From Stappia sp. ES.058 (GTDB lineage Bacteria > Pseudomonadota > Alphaproteobacteria > Rhizobiales > Stappiaceae), in the NCBI RefSeq assembly GCF_900105595.1, contig NZ_LT629784.1, forward strand, positions 3,936,501 to 4,000,500: a stretch of 64,000 nt of DNA, given 5' to 3'. Positions 16,505-25,569 of the stretch are shown piece after piece (the first letter of the stretch is position 1; each line of letters opens with the position of its first letter). A model generated the notes under the pieces. The model had not been told where the DNA came from and searched no databases. It saw nothing but the letters and a program-made list of their open reading frames with translations. The position numbers and the translations under genes are program-made.

Positions 16505-17342
16505 ATATGGTGGCCTCGATCTCACAGCCAGTGCCGCGGCACTGCTACTGCTGATCTTTTGCATTCTCGCGCTGCTCGCTCCGCTCGTCGCGCCGCATGA
16601 CCCCACTGCGAGTACGCTGTCCGCGCGGCTGTTGCCGCCGGTCTGGAGCGAAGGCGGTCGCGGCGAGTATCTGCTGGGTACTGACCATTTGGGACGTGAT
16701 GTGTTGTCACGGTTGATCTATGGCGCGCGGGTGTCGCTCGCGGTCGGCCTTGCGGCGGTCCTGGTTGCAGGAGCTGTCGGCACCGCGCTCGGAATCACCG
16801 CCGGCTATCTTGGCGGCTTCGCCGATCAGGTCATCATGCGCGTGGTCGACGCCTGGATGGCGATGCCGTCCCTGGTATTTGCGATTTTCTTGGCGGCAAT
16901 GGTTGGACAAAGCGCGGTAAACGTCGTGCTTATTCTCAGTCTGGTTTACTGGACGCGCTACGCACGGGTGGTTCGCGGCGAGGTGCTGTCTCTGCGCGAG
17001 CGGGACTTCGTTAAGCTCGCAGTGGTGACCGGCGCCTCGTCCTTGCGCATCATGGTACGGCACATACTGCCCAACGTGCTGAACACGACACTGGTCCTCG
17101 CCACGCTGATGCTCGGCGTCGTTATCGTCACCGAGGCCTCGCTGTCGTTCCTCGGTGTTGGTGTGCCGCCCCCCTATCCGGCCTGGGGCCTGATGCTGGC
17201 GGACGGCAAGCAGCCGATGATGATTGGTAAGTGGTGGCTGACGGTGTTGCCTGGCATATGCATCCTCCTGACCGTAATGTCCGCCAGCATTCTAGGCGAC
17301 TACCTGAGAGATCGCTTTGATCCGAAAGCAAAGACGCGATGA
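16494..17342 (+). CDS. Peptide/nickel-type ABC transporter permease (DppC/OppC family)
   Basis: 282 residues. The N-terminal OppC-type segment (LLLIFCILALLAPLVAP) is followed by LLGTDHLGRDVLSRLIYGARVSL, diagnostic for DppC, and the EAA loop ASSLRIMVRHILPNVLNTTLV. Start MRNRYGG overlaps the dppB-like stop by 11 bases, and its own stop overlaps the next gene as ATGA. Pairs with the upstream permease as the membrane heterodimer. Confidence 0.93.
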   Translation: MRNRYGGLDLTASAAALLLLIFCILALLAPLVAPHDPTASTLSARLLPPVWSEGGRGEYLLGTDHLGRDVLSRLIYGARVSLAVGLAAVLVAGAVGTALGITAGYLGGFADQVIMRVVDAWMAMPSLVFAIFLAAMVGQSAVNVVLILSLVYWTRYARVVRGEVLSLRERDFVKLAVVTGASSLRIMVRHILPNVLNTTLVLATLMLGVVIVTEASLSFLGVGVPPPYPAWGLMLADGKQPMMIGKWWLTVLPGICILLTVMSASILGDYLRDRFDPKAKTR

Positions 17343-18325
17343 CTACAAAACTATTGGAAATCGAAGGGCTGACGGTCGATGTTAACGGTTCTGACGGGAA
17401 GATCCGAATTCTTGACGACGTTAACATTGGGCTTGGCGAAGGTGAAACGCTGGGCATCGTTGGAGAATCCGGTTCGGGCAAGAGCACATTGGCGGGAGCG
17501 ATTCCACGGCTGTTAGCTCGCGGATTAACCGTTAGTGCGGGGCAGATTCGGCTGTCGGGCGAGGACATTATCAAGATGTCGCCGGCACGCTTGCGGCAGA
17601 TGCGGGGTGCCGAAGTGGCGACAATCCTGCAGGATCCGTTGCATTCGCTTACCCCGTGGCTGAAGATCGGCGTCCAGGTCGCGGAACCATCGGTGGTTCA
17701 CGATCGGCTGTCGTGGAAAGATGCGAAGAAAAGAGCGCTACACCTCTTGCGTAGCGTGTGGATCCCGGAGCCTGAGGGCCGGCTTGAAGCCTATCCACAC
17801 GAGATGTCGGGCGGCATGCGCCAACGTGTGGCGGGCGCCGTGGCGCTAGCCTGCGCGCCGCGCCTTTTGATCGCCGACGAGCCGACAACCGCGCTCGATC
17901 CGACGATCCAGCTGCAATATCTCGATCTGCTAAAATCGCTGCAACGCGAATACGGCTTTGCACTGATCCTGATCACGCATGATCTTGGAGTTGTGGCTCG
18001 GACCTGCCAAAAAGTCGGTGTGATGTATGGCGGTCGATTTGTCGAAACCGGCACCACCGCCGAGGTCATGGAGCAGCCACGGCATCCCTATACCCGCGGC
18101 CTGATCGCTTCGATGCCCAAGCTGCAATCGGCTGGCAGTCGCGACGAACGGCTTGCCATCATTCCGGGGCAGCCGCCGGTGCCGGGTCGGATGCCTTCGG
18201 GCTGCTGCTTCCATCCCCGCTGCCCGCAGCGTTTCGAGCCATGCGACAAGGAGCGGCCATCCGCCTTCGTTCTGGATGGAGGCCGACGCGTCGCCTGTTG
18301 GCTGGAAGAGGATGTCAGCCAATGA
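17339..18325 (+). CDS. Peptide-type ABC transporter ATP-binding protein (DppD/OppD family)
   Basis: 328 residues: Walker [11 protein letters not shown]-loop [13 protein letters not shown], signature [12 protein letters not shown], Walker [13 protein letters not shown] and the H-loop [10 protein letters not shown]. The C-terminal oligopeptide-transporter extension has the four-cysteine cluster [14 protein letters not shown], which in some DppD proteins binds an Fe-S cluster. Coupled by overlaps to both neighbours. Energises import together with the following ATPase. Confidence 0.93.
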   Translation: MTTKLLEIEGLTVDVNGSDGKIRILDDVNIGLGEGETLGIVGESGSGKSTLAGAIPRLLARGLTVSAGQIRLSGEDIIKMSPARLRQMRGAEVATILQDPLHSLTPWLKIGVQVAEPSVVHDRLSWKDAKKRALHLLRSVWIPEPEGRLEAYPHEMSGGMRQRVAGAVALACAPRLLIADEPTTALDPTIQLQYLDLLKSLQREYGFALILITHDLGVVARTCQKVGVMYGGRFVETGTTAEVMEQPRHPYTRGLIASMPKLQSAGSRDERLAIIPGQPPVPGRMPSGCCFHPRCPQRFEPCDKERPSAFVLDGGRRVACWLEEDVSQ

Positions 18326-19260
18326 CCGACCAACAGATCATGCTCACTCTCGACACGGTGGTAAAGAAATACGGCCGTGCGCCGCGGATCGTTAACGCGG
18401 TGGACGGGGTCTCCCTCCAGGTCAATATCGGCGAAACACTCGGCATTGTGGGTGAATCGGGTTGCGGCAAGTCTACACTGGCCCGCTTGATGTTGGGACT
18501 GGAAACGCTGACCGACGGCGTGATGCAGATTTCCGGCCGCGATGCGAATACGCTCGACAAGGAGCAACGGCGACTCTACCGGCGCGAAGTGCAGGCGGTG
18601 TTTCAGGATCCTTATTCATCGCTGAATCCGAGGATGCGCATTGGCACCACGTTGACCGAACCGTTGGATGTCCACGGTCTCTATTCAACGAATGAACGCC
18701 GCGCTCGCGCGGCCGCCATGTTGGAACGTGTAGGTTTGCCGGATGACTCCTTGAGCCGCTACCCGCACGAGTTTTCCGGCGGACAGCGGCAGCGGATCGC
18801 TATTGCCCGGGCTTTGATTCTCGAGCCGAAGTTGATCGTGCTGGACGAGCCGATCTCGGCGCTTGATGTGTCGATCCGCGCGCAGGTATTGAATATGTTG
18901 GCGGACCTGCGGGACGCCTTCGGCACGGGCTACGTATTCATTGCTCATGACCTGGCTGCCGTAGCCACCATCAGCGATCGCATTGCGGTGATGTATCTTG
19001 GCCGTGTTGTTGAAATCGGGAGCGTATCGGACGTAGCTTACGATCCGGCACATCCTTATACGCAGATGCTGTTTGCCGCCGCCGATCCGACGGCCGGTAC
19101 GCTGCCGCCTAAGGGCGAGCCGCCGAGCCCGATTAACCCCCCTCGGGTTGCCATTTCCATACACGCTGCCCATACGCGCGATCCGATTGCGCCGAAAGGG
19201 ACCCCGCTCTGCGCGAGGTGCGCGGTCGCATGGTTGCCTGCCACTACGCTGAATCTTTGA
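18322..19260 (+). CDS. Peptide-type ABC transporter ATP-binding protein (DppF/OppF family), likely 3' frameshift
   Basis: Walker A GESGCGKST, Q-loop VFQDPYSSLNPRMRIG, signature FSGGQRQRIAIA, Walker B LIVLDEPISALD and H-loop FIAHDLAAVA are intact. After SPINPP the frame turns to non-family sequence. The next frame gives the expected C-terminal tail, SGCHFHTRCPYA followed by a cysteine, then ALREVRGRMVACHYAESL, and would end in a TGA overlapping the next ATG as ATGA. A single missing C in the C6 run at 19137-19142 explains this. Either a real truncation of the tail or a sequencing slip; the ATPase core should fold in either case. Confidence 0.9.
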   Translation: MTDQQIMLTLDTVVKKYGRAPRIVNAVDGVSLQVNIGETLGIVGESGCGKSTLARLMLGLETLTDGVMQISGRDANTLDKEQRRLYRREVQAVFQDPYSSLNPRMRIGTTLTEPLDVHGLYSTNERRARAAAMLERVGLPDDSLSRYPHEFSGGQRQRIAIARALILEPKLIVLDEPISALDVSIRAQVLNMLADLRDAFGTGYVFIAHDLAAVATISDRIAVMYLGRVVEIGSVSDVAYDPAHPYTQMLFAAADPTAGTLPPKGEPPSPINPPRVAISIHAAHTRDPIAPKGTPLCARCAVAWLPATTLNL

Positions 19261-19285
19261 TCCAACCAGAAGAGAGGAACCAACC

Positions 19286-20857
19286 ATGACCAGCAAAACC
19301 GTTACTGATTTTTCAATGACGCGCCGCCGAGCCATAGCGACGATCGGATCGGTGCTGGGTACCACAGCGCTGTCCAGTTCGCTCGTCGGCCCGGTTCTCG
19401 CCGCCGACGGCCAGAAGCTATCCTGGGCTATCCATTTCTCGCCGACCAGCTTGTTTTTTGATCCCGGCAAAACGCCTGGGACAGGGGCGCCACTGATCCT
19501 TCAATACGCCATGCACGACGCGCTTATTAGGCCGATACGCGGCAAAGCGACCGGGCTGAGCTTGGCCGAAAGCATGGAAGAAGCCGAAGATGGACTAAGC
19601 TATACCTTCACTCTCCGGAAGGGGCTGAAGTTCCAGAATGGTGACCCGATCACGGCGGAAGATGCCAAGTTCTCGTTCGACCGTTACAGCGGTGCCAACG
19701 AGGAACTGATCCGCGAATTCGTGAAGGAAGCGGTGGTCATTGACCCGCTGACAATCAAATATGTACTCTCGAAGCCTTGGCCGGATTTCATCACTATCTT
19801 CGGTACACCCGCCAGCGGCATCGCTTGGGTGTTGCCCAAGGCATATATGGAAAGCGTCGGCGAAGATGGTTTCAAATCGGCACCGATCGGCGCTGGGCCC
19901 TACAGGCTTGCCGAATTTGCGGCCGGAACCCAGATTACGTTTGAGGCTTCAGAGCATTATTGGCGAAAGAAGCCGGAAGTGCCGACGCTTGTGCTGCGGG
20001 TCGTTCCGGATCCGGCAACTCGATTGGCTGCTATCCAAAACGGCGAAGTTGATTTCGCTTATGGGGTCAAGGGTGACTTGGTAAAGCAGGCAATGACCCA
20101 ACCCGATCTGCGGGTCGAGTCTTCGGCGATTCCGGTCACCAACTTCTGCATGTTCGCCTCAATGGGCGATCCGGACTCGCCGTGGAGCGATGTTCGTGTG
20201 CGCAAAGCTGCCAACATGGCGCTTGACCGTAAAGGCATCAACGAGGTGGCATATGCAGGGCTTGGTAAAGTCTCACACTCAATCGTTCCGCAAGTCATGG
20301 ACTATTATTGGCAGCCAACGGAGACGCCCTATGATCCGGAAGGTGCCAAGAAGCTTCTGGCCGAGGCCGGTTATCCGGACGGTTTCGATGGCGGCGATCT
20401 GAACACGAGCTCTGACGACGAACTGGCGGAGCTGATCCAGGCAAGTCTCCGGTCAGTAGGCATCAACCTCACTTTGCGCTCGACCGAACGCACCGCCTTT
20501 CTGCAGCAGGTGATGGATAAGAAGCTGTCCGGGCTCGTGCTCACTGGATCTGGCGCACCGGGCAATGCTGCCAGCCGGTTGCAGCAGTTTGTCCACTCGG
20601 AAGGTGCGTTGTCCTATGTGAAGGACGACCAGCTGGACACCGCAATACGGGAGCAAGCCGGAATGCTCGACGCGACGAAGCGGAAACAACAACTCGTTAG
20701 CATCCAGCAGAAAATGGTCGATGAATCCCTTTTCCTGCCGGTCGTCGAATTTGCGTTTCCGGTGATCATTGGTCCGCGCGTGGACTACGACGGGGTGAAC
20801 GGCATTCCCGGCAATCCTTACACCGGACCCTACGAAGACCTGACATTAAAATCCTGA
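19286..20857 (+). CDS. ABC transporter substrate-binding protein, family 5 (DppA/OppA-like)
   Basis: 523 residues. A twin-arginine-type signal (SMTRRRAIATIGSVLG, hydrophobic stretch, cleavage near VLAADG) exports it folded to the periplasm. The SBP_bac_5 pattern is clear: YAMHDALIRPI, LAESMEEAEDGLSYTFTLRKGLKFQNGDPITAEDAKFSFDRY, APIGAGPYRL and DVRVRKAANMALDRKGI. RBS-like GAGAGGAA precedes the ATG. It sets the specificity of the importer, which I cannot read from sequence. Last gene of the operon, with a hairpin just downstream. Confidence 0.93.
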   Translation: MTSKTVTDFSMTRRRAIATIGSVLGTTALSSSLVGPVLAADGQKLSWAIHFSPTSLFFDPGKTPGTGAPLILQYAMHDALIRPIRGKATGLSLAESMEEAEDGLSYTFTLRKGLKFQNGDPITAEDAKFSFDRYSGANEELIREFVKEAVVIDPLTIKYVLSKPWPDFITIFGTPASGIAWVLPKAYMESVGEDGFKSAPIGAGPYRLAEFAAGTQITFEASEHYWRKKPEVPTLVLRVVPDPATRLAAIQNGEVDFAYGVKGDLVKQAMTQPDLRVESSAIPVTNFCMFASMGDPDSPWSDVRVRKAANMALDRKGINEVAYAGLGKVSHSIVPQVMDYYWQPTETPYDPEGAKKLLAEAGYPDGFDGGDLNTSSDDELAELIQASLRSVGINLTLRSTERTAFLQQVMDKKLSGLVLTGSGAPGNAASRLQQFVHSEGALSYVKDDQLDTAIREQAGMLDATKRKQQLVSIQQKMVDESLFLPVVEFAFPVIIGPRVDYDGVNGIPGNPYTGPYEDLTLKS

Positions 20858-20866
20858 TCCCGCAGA

Positions 20867-20899
20867 CCGTGGCGGGGGCCGTCACGCTCCCCGCCACGG
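20867..20899 (+). terminator. Hairpin terminator of the peptide-type ABC operon
   Basis: An 11-bp perfect GC stem (20867-20877 with 20889-20899) lies ten bases after the stop of the binding-protein gene. It lacks a T-run, so rho-independent function is probable but not certain. Confidence 0.65.
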
Positions 20900-20934
20900 C
20901 GCGCCGTCACATCCGGTGCCGAGCTTAGAGCGTT

Positions 20935-21512
20935 TCACGTTTTGACGGAAGCAAAGCCGGCGGTTTGGAAATAGTTGGCACATTCAGCGGTATCGATCGT
21001 GGAGACGAGATGTCCAGCGTGCCGCCATGTCTCTTCGATCGTGGGTTTCTGAGCGGCGCGCATCCAGTGCTTGATTTTGGCGAAGGGGCCTGTGTGAAGT
21101 GGTCCCGGAAATCCGGACAGGTTGCTAGGGTGTATCCCATTGATCTGAAGGGATACGAGAATGGCGAAACGCCGTAATTTTTCGGACACGTTTAAAGCGA
21201 AGGTCGCGCTTGAGGCTTTGCGCGGCGACAAGACGATCCAGGAGATCGCAGCCAAGTATCAGGTACACCCGAACCTGGCGCCTTGCGGTCGATCAGGCCG
21301 TCCGGACCTTCAGTGTTGAAACGAACCACCCAGTTCCGGATGATCTGCGGCGTCACGCCGCCGATCCGGGCCGCCGCACTGCGCGGGGCGCCGTCGTAGA
21401 TCGACGCCAGAGCCAGAAGCCGGCGTGTCTGGTTGGCATTCGTACTGCCTCGAGCAAGGCGGCGAAGGGTAGATGCGTCGTAGTCGGCCCGAAGGGCAAG
21501 CGGAGCGGGCAT
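20935..21512 (-). pseudogene. IS630-family transposase split by an IS3 fragment
   Basis: On the minus strand the N-terminal part begins at an ATG (21512) with GGAGG upstream: MPAPLALRADYDASTLRRLA, then RSAAARIGGVTPQIIRNWVV, the IS630 HTH, ending at GLIDRKAPG near 21282. The C-terminal part resumes at about 21090 with AKIKHWMRAAQKPTIEETW and ends ECANYFQTAGFASVKT. The DDE core between is lost and replaced by an oppositely oriented IS3 piece. Inactive. Confidence 0.85.
21092..21282 (+). mobile_element. IS3-family left end with orfA N-terminus, inserted in the IS630 relic
   Basis: An ATG at 21161 opens MAKRRNFSDTFKAKVALEAL, then DKTIQEIAAKYQVHPN, the helix-turn-helix of IS3-family OrfA; the upstream bases starting TGAAGTGGTCCCGG look like the element's end. 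Homology stops abruptly at 21282 in IS630 sequence. Confidence 0.8.
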
Positions 21513-21559
21513 GGCGAACACCTCCTGTTCGCCCATTTGAATCATGTCATACGCCTTCA

Positions 21560-22199
21560 GGAAATCCCTCGTGAGTTAGAAACGGCGGGATATAGTATAA
21601 CTCGTTCGAAGTGTCGCCATCAAGGCGCGTCAATAATTCCAATGTCTTAACTGGTTTTGCCGGTTAGGCGCTTTCTTACAGGAAGCACATATGAAGCACG
21701 GCGAAGGTAAATCCGGGTCAATTCGCGCGCCCCTGGCACGCTCTCCCCTCCACAATAGATAGTTAGAGATAGGGGTATAAGAGAATTTGCTTTCCTCTGA
21801 GCCGCCTTCGCAAAAAGCGAAGGAAGGCGGGCCTGTTTATTCCGACGCCTCGCTCTGTGCTGACATTGCTGTTGCCGGGCTAGACGTCTTCCGCGCCCGG
21901 GAAACACAGGCCCTTGATGCCATGCGGATCGGCCGTCTGACGGCGTCGATGCCCGGACGGATTCGGAAAAGTTACGCCTATTGGTTTGTCGAAAGCGCAA
22001 GGTGACGCAGATCACGCCGGATGCACAGTTTCCCCGGTGGGCTGCAGGCGGAGCTGGCGTCTTTTCGGGGATGAAGGACGTGACGGCGAATATCGCCGGC
22101 CCGACCGTCGCGCTTCAAGACGGTTCCCGATGACAGGCGGGGCATGACGATACTGTCTGTGTGAGCGATTTGCAGGCAAGGGCGCGGGCGGGATGCGTG
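21560..22199. other. Non-coding scar between IS relics and the lysE-type gene
   Basis: Short open frames occur on both strands (for example 21787-22005) but I recognise no family, no ribosome site and no repeat. Composition is less GC-rich than the genes to the right. Probably old insertion debris. Confidence 0.4.
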
Positions 22200-22847
22200 T
22201 CAATTCAGTCGATACGTGAGGATCTTGAGCGCGGCTGCACCGAACAGGATGCCGAGAAGCGCATCCGTGGGGCGGCGAACCGAGAGATAGACCCGTGAGG
22301 CGGCGTGCGTGGAGAAGAGAAAAGCGTAGCCGACGAAGACGCTCATCGCGACCAAGGCGCAAAGCAGGATGGCGGCCGTCAGGAATGCGGCAGGAGCCGT
22401 TTCACCTACACCCACGGACAAGGTCGCCAGCCAGACCAGCGGTGCCTTGGGATTTGTTAGATGCAGCAACAGACCCTGCACGAAGCAGGATCGCAGGTTG
22501 CCTGTACCGGCTGACCTTGGTGCGGCAGCTGCGCCCGGTGTGAAGGCCGAGCGCCACGCCCTGGCGGCGAGGAAGATCAGGTAGAAGCCCCCGGCCAGTT
22601 TCAGCGCGGTGAAGAGCGTCGCGGATGTCTTGAGCGCGGCGACAAATCCCAACGCCGCAGTGCCGGCCCAGACCATCGACCCGAGAACCACGCCGCAAGA
22701 CAGGGCGATCGCCGGCGCGCGCCCTCTCGCCATGGCGGTTCCAAGGATCATGAGCGTTGCGGGGCCGGGGCTGGCCACGCCCACCGTGAATATCGACAGA
22801 ATGACAAGCAGGTTCGGTAGGTACTCCCAAAGGATATCAGCGCTCAT
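22200..22847 (-). CDS. LysE-family exporter (RhtB-like)
   Basis: 215 residues with five to six transmembrane helices. The family hallmark TVGVASPGPATLMILGTAMARGR lies in TM1, and LLHLTNPKAPLVWLATL in the middle. LysE/RhtB proteins export amino acids or related small molecules from the cytoplasm. The ATG overlaps the stop of the upstream dehydrogenase gene by 11 bases, so the two are an operon, and the exported compound may be the dehydrogenase's substrate or product. Confidence 0.88.
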   Translation of the reverse strand: MSADILWEYLPNLLVILSIFTVGVASPGPATLMILGTAMARGRAPAIALSCGVVLGSMVWAGTAALGFVAALKTSATLFTALKLAGGFYLIFLAARAWRSAFTPGAAAAPRSAGTGNLRSCFVQGLLLHLTNPKAPLVWLATLSVGVGETAPAAFLTAAILLCALVAMSVFVGYAFLFSTHAASRVYLSVRRPTDALLGILFGAAALKILTYRLN

Positions 22848-23757
22848 GGGACGGAGTTCCGGTGTTGGCCGATGCGTGGTCGGTGCGCGCCTCAAGCGCA
22901 CGGACGACCGATATCATGTCGTCTTCGGCGTACCCGAGGCTTTCGGTCTCGCTGTAAAGGGCGAGGCATGCATCCATCAGGGGGGACGCAATCCTGGCAT
23001 TGCGGGCGGCCTCGACCACAAGACGGTTGTTCTTCAGCACATCGGAAATCCCTGCCTGACGCGAGAAGTCGCGGTGAAGGAGCTTTCCGACCTTGACCTT
23101 CGAGACATCGCTCGCCATCGGTCCGGCGTTCAGGATATCGGTGAAACGGTTCATGTCGAGGTCATGTCGCGCGGCGAAATGCGCGGCCTCGGACAGGCCC
23201 GTGACCAACGTGATCAAAAAGGTATTGATCGCGAGCTTCATTTGCAGTGCGCCCGGCACCGCCCCGCAATCGAATATCTCCTTGCAAATCGGCGCAAGGA
23301 TCGGCCGAAGGCGCGTGCGATCCTCGGGCTCGCCTGCAAGCATGCCGACCAGTTGCCCGGCTTCGGCCGGCTTGCGCGAGCCCGAGACCGGCGCTTCGAC
23401 ATAGCGTCCACCGGCGGTGCGAATGTTATCCGACAGGCGTTTTGAATAGTCCGCCGATACGGTGCCCATGGAAACGATGGTCCGCCGGGCGACGCGGAAT
23501 GTGAAATCCGCGCCGTGACGGCAAAGCACCGCATCCGTCGCCGCGTCGTTTTCCAGCATCAGGATGATCGTTTCGCACCGGGCGAAGAGATCGGCTGCGT
23601 CAAGGGCGACCGTGGCTCCTGCCTGTTCCAGCGGGGCGCAACGCTCCCGTGTCCGGTTCCAGACGATGAGCGGCCGTCCTGCTTCGATGAGGTTCAGCGC
23701 CATTGGTGCCCCCATCGTGCCAAGGCCGATAAAACCGATTGGTGCATCCGGCGACAT
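22837..23757 (-). CDS. NAD(P)-dependent dehydrogenase, 3-hydroxyisobutyrate dehydrogenase family
   Basis: 306 residues of the beta-hydroxyacid dehydrogenase type: Rossmann motif IGFIGLGTMGAPMALNL, substrate-binding EAPVSGSRKPAEAGQL (family: DAPVSGG), catalytic lysine in ALQMKLAINTFLITL (family: KxxNN), and a helical C-terminal domain. Related enzymes oxidise 3-hydroxyisobutyrate, tartronate semialdehyde or glyoxylate-type compounds. The ATG at 23757 is used because GGGGGAA sits seven bases upstream. Operon with the following exporter. Confidence 0.9.
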   Translation of the reverse strand: MSPDAPIGFIGLGTMGAPMALNLIEAGRPLIVWNRTRERCAPLEQAGATVALDAADLFARCETIILMLENDAATDAVLCRHGADFTFRVARRTIVSMGTVSADYSKRLSDNIRTAGGRYVEAPVSGSRKPAEAGQLVGMLAGEPEDRTRLRPILAPICKEIFDCGAVPGALQMKLAINTFLITLVTGLSEAAHFAARHDLDMNRFTDILNAGPMASDVSKVKVGKLLHRDFSRQAGISDVLKNNRLVVEAARNARIASPLMDACLALYSETESLGYAEDDMISVVRALEARTDHASANTGTPSHER

Positions 23758-23902
23758 GTCAAATTCCCCCAATTGTCCGTCGGCGCAGTCTATGTGCCGT
23801 CCGAATTCCGGAAAAACGAATGTTTTTGGATTGCGACTTCAAATAAACGGGTATGTTTCCAGCCGTCCGCCTGCGAACTGATGTATCCCGGCGGACGGCA
23901 AG

Positions 23903-24370
23903 TCATGGTCGTATCTCGCCCATGAGGTCTGCCGCCTGCCGCGCGACGTCTGCAACGTCGAGGCTTAGTGCGAGGTCGGATCTTTCGAGATCGCCGAGCG
24001 GGATCCATTTCGCGTCCAGGGCATCGTCGCCGGCAACCGGCTCTCCGCCGGTCCAGCGGCACAACACTGCAATCAGGATGAAGTGGCGGCGCAGTCGTCC
24101 GTCTTCGTCCCCGTCGAAGGCATCCACGGCGGTGAAGACGCGAAGCGCCTCGGCCGAAACCCCGGTCTCCTCCAGCAATTCGCGCAATGCGGCATCGGGG
24201 ATCGTCTCACCCGCCTCGATCTTGCCGCCCGGAAAGCCCCATCGCCCGGCGTCGGGCGGATTGGCCCGCCGAACCAGCAACACCTGATCGTGGCGGATCA
24301 CGGCGGCGATTGTCGCCACGATTGGTCGTGAGAGCATCATTGAAAAGGGGTTTGCGCTGATTGTCGACAT
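23903..24370 (-). CDS. Nudix hydrolase
   Basis: 155 residues. The Nudix box (Gx5Ex7REUxEExGU) runs from GGKIEAGET to RELLEETGV with every key residue, after RWGFPGG. These enzymes cleave nucleoside diphosphate derivatives, often to cleanse the pool or as ADP-ribose pyrophosphatases. Resemblance to NUDIX proteins beginning IVATIAAVIRHDQVLLVRR suggests a broad housecleaning or ADP-ribose-type activity. Stands alone; about 190 bases separate it from the LysR gene on the same strand. Confidence 0.9.
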   Translation of the reverse strand: MSTISANPFSMMLSRPIVATIAAVIRHDQVLLVRRANPPDAGRWGFPGGKIEAGETIPDAALRELLEETGVSAEALRVFTAVDAFDGDEDGRLRRHFILIAVLCRWTGGEPVAGDDALDAKWIPLGDLERSDLALSLDVADVARQAADLMGEIRP

Positions 24371-24556
24371 GGCGGTCTTGTCTCTTGAGGCCGGAAAAGG
24401 GAAGAGCACTGTGACGCCGTCCCGCCGCCGGCAGGACCCGGGGTCACGGCGCTGCCGCTTGGCAATAAACACATTGGCCCCTTCACGGGGCATTTCACTG
24501 TATCGGCAGGAATGGAAGGCATCATGCGCAGGGGCAGACCCGAGTTCATCTGATCG

Positions 24557-25459
24557 CTATTTACCCGGAGCGACCCGATCTATGGTTTCGTGACGCAACA
24601 CCTCGCACAAGTCACGCGCTGCCGGCGCGGCGGTCTGGGATCTGAGCATTCTGAGTTCGATTGACGGAAGTCCCGGAAGGTTGAATTCATCGCCGGCGCA
24701 GATGATGTCGTCGGGCGCGCCATGCTCGGTTCGCACCGCGATCCCCAGTCTCGAGCGCAGGGCGCCCCAGATGCCGGGCAGGCTTGGCGTGGTCACCGCC
24801 GGGCGCCATCGCCTGTTCGCCTGCTCGAGTGTGGCAAGCGCTGCCTGCCGGAAGAGGCAGGGATGGTCGAACAGCACCAGTGGAACCCGGTTGTGTCCCG
24901 CTTCGGCGCCGAAGGCCCTGTGCGCGAGCCATCGCATCGGCAACGTGCAAAGAAGGTCTCCCTCACCGCCGGCACCTTCCGCAAAAAAGGCGATGGCGCC
25001 ATCGAGACGTCCGGCGCGGATCTCGTCGCCCAGTGTGTGGTTCGGACCGGCGCGGACGTCGACATGTACCCCTGGATGATCGCGGGCGTAGGCCGACAGT
25101 GTGGCGGGCATGACGTCGTCGAAGAAATCCTGTGGGAGACCGAGACGCACGGTCTCCGATATTGCAGTCGCACCCAGCGCCCGTGCCGCCTCGTCGTTAA
25201 GGGAGATGATCCGTCGGGCATAGGAGGCCAGGGCCTCGCCGGCCTCGGTTGGAACAAGACCTCTGCCCTTGCGCACGAAAAGTTGCGTGCCGGCCTGCTG
25301 CTCGAGCTTCTTGAGCTGCATGCTGATCGCCGATTGCGATCGCCCGAGTTCCACGGCCGCCTGAGCGAAGCTGCGCAATTCGATCCCGATCACCACAGCG
25401 CGGAGGGCGTCAATGTCAAAGGTGGATTTCACTTCACGATTCCTAAAGTCGAATTTCAA
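24557..25459 (-). CDS. LysR-family transcriptional regulator
   Basis: 300 residues: HTH DALRAVVIGIELRSFAQAAV with RSQSAISMQLKKLEQQAG, then the effector domain (VRLGLPQDFFDDVMP, YARDHPGVHVDVRAG, ELRMLRSQTAAPAARDLCEVL). Divergent from an MFS/LysE pair, whose expression it probably controls from the 110-base AT-rich gap. A GTG at 25432 with AGGA upstream is an alternative start. Inducer unknown. Confidence 0.88.
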   Translation of the reverse strand: MKFDFRNREVKSTFDIDALRAVVIGIELRSFAQAAVELGRSQSAISMQLKKLEQQAGTQLFVRKGRGLVPTEAGEALASYARRIISLNDEAARALGATAISETVRLGLPQDFFDDVMPATLSAYARDHPGVHVDVRAGPNHTLGDEIRAGRLDGAIAFFAEGAGGEGDLLCTLPMRWLAHRAFGAEAGHNRVPLVLFDHPCLFRQAALATLEQANRRWRPAVTTPSLPGIWGALRSRLGIAVRTEHGAPDDIICAGDEFNLPGLPSIELRMLRSQTAAPAARDLCEVLRHETIDRVAPGK

Positions 25460-25569
25460 ATATATTCGTTATTCACAAGTGTAGAGCGTCACTAGTCTCA
25501 TGGTCAATCCCGGCAGGGCGCCCGCTGACAGGCGCACCAGGGGATGCCGAACATGACAGACAGGCGCCC

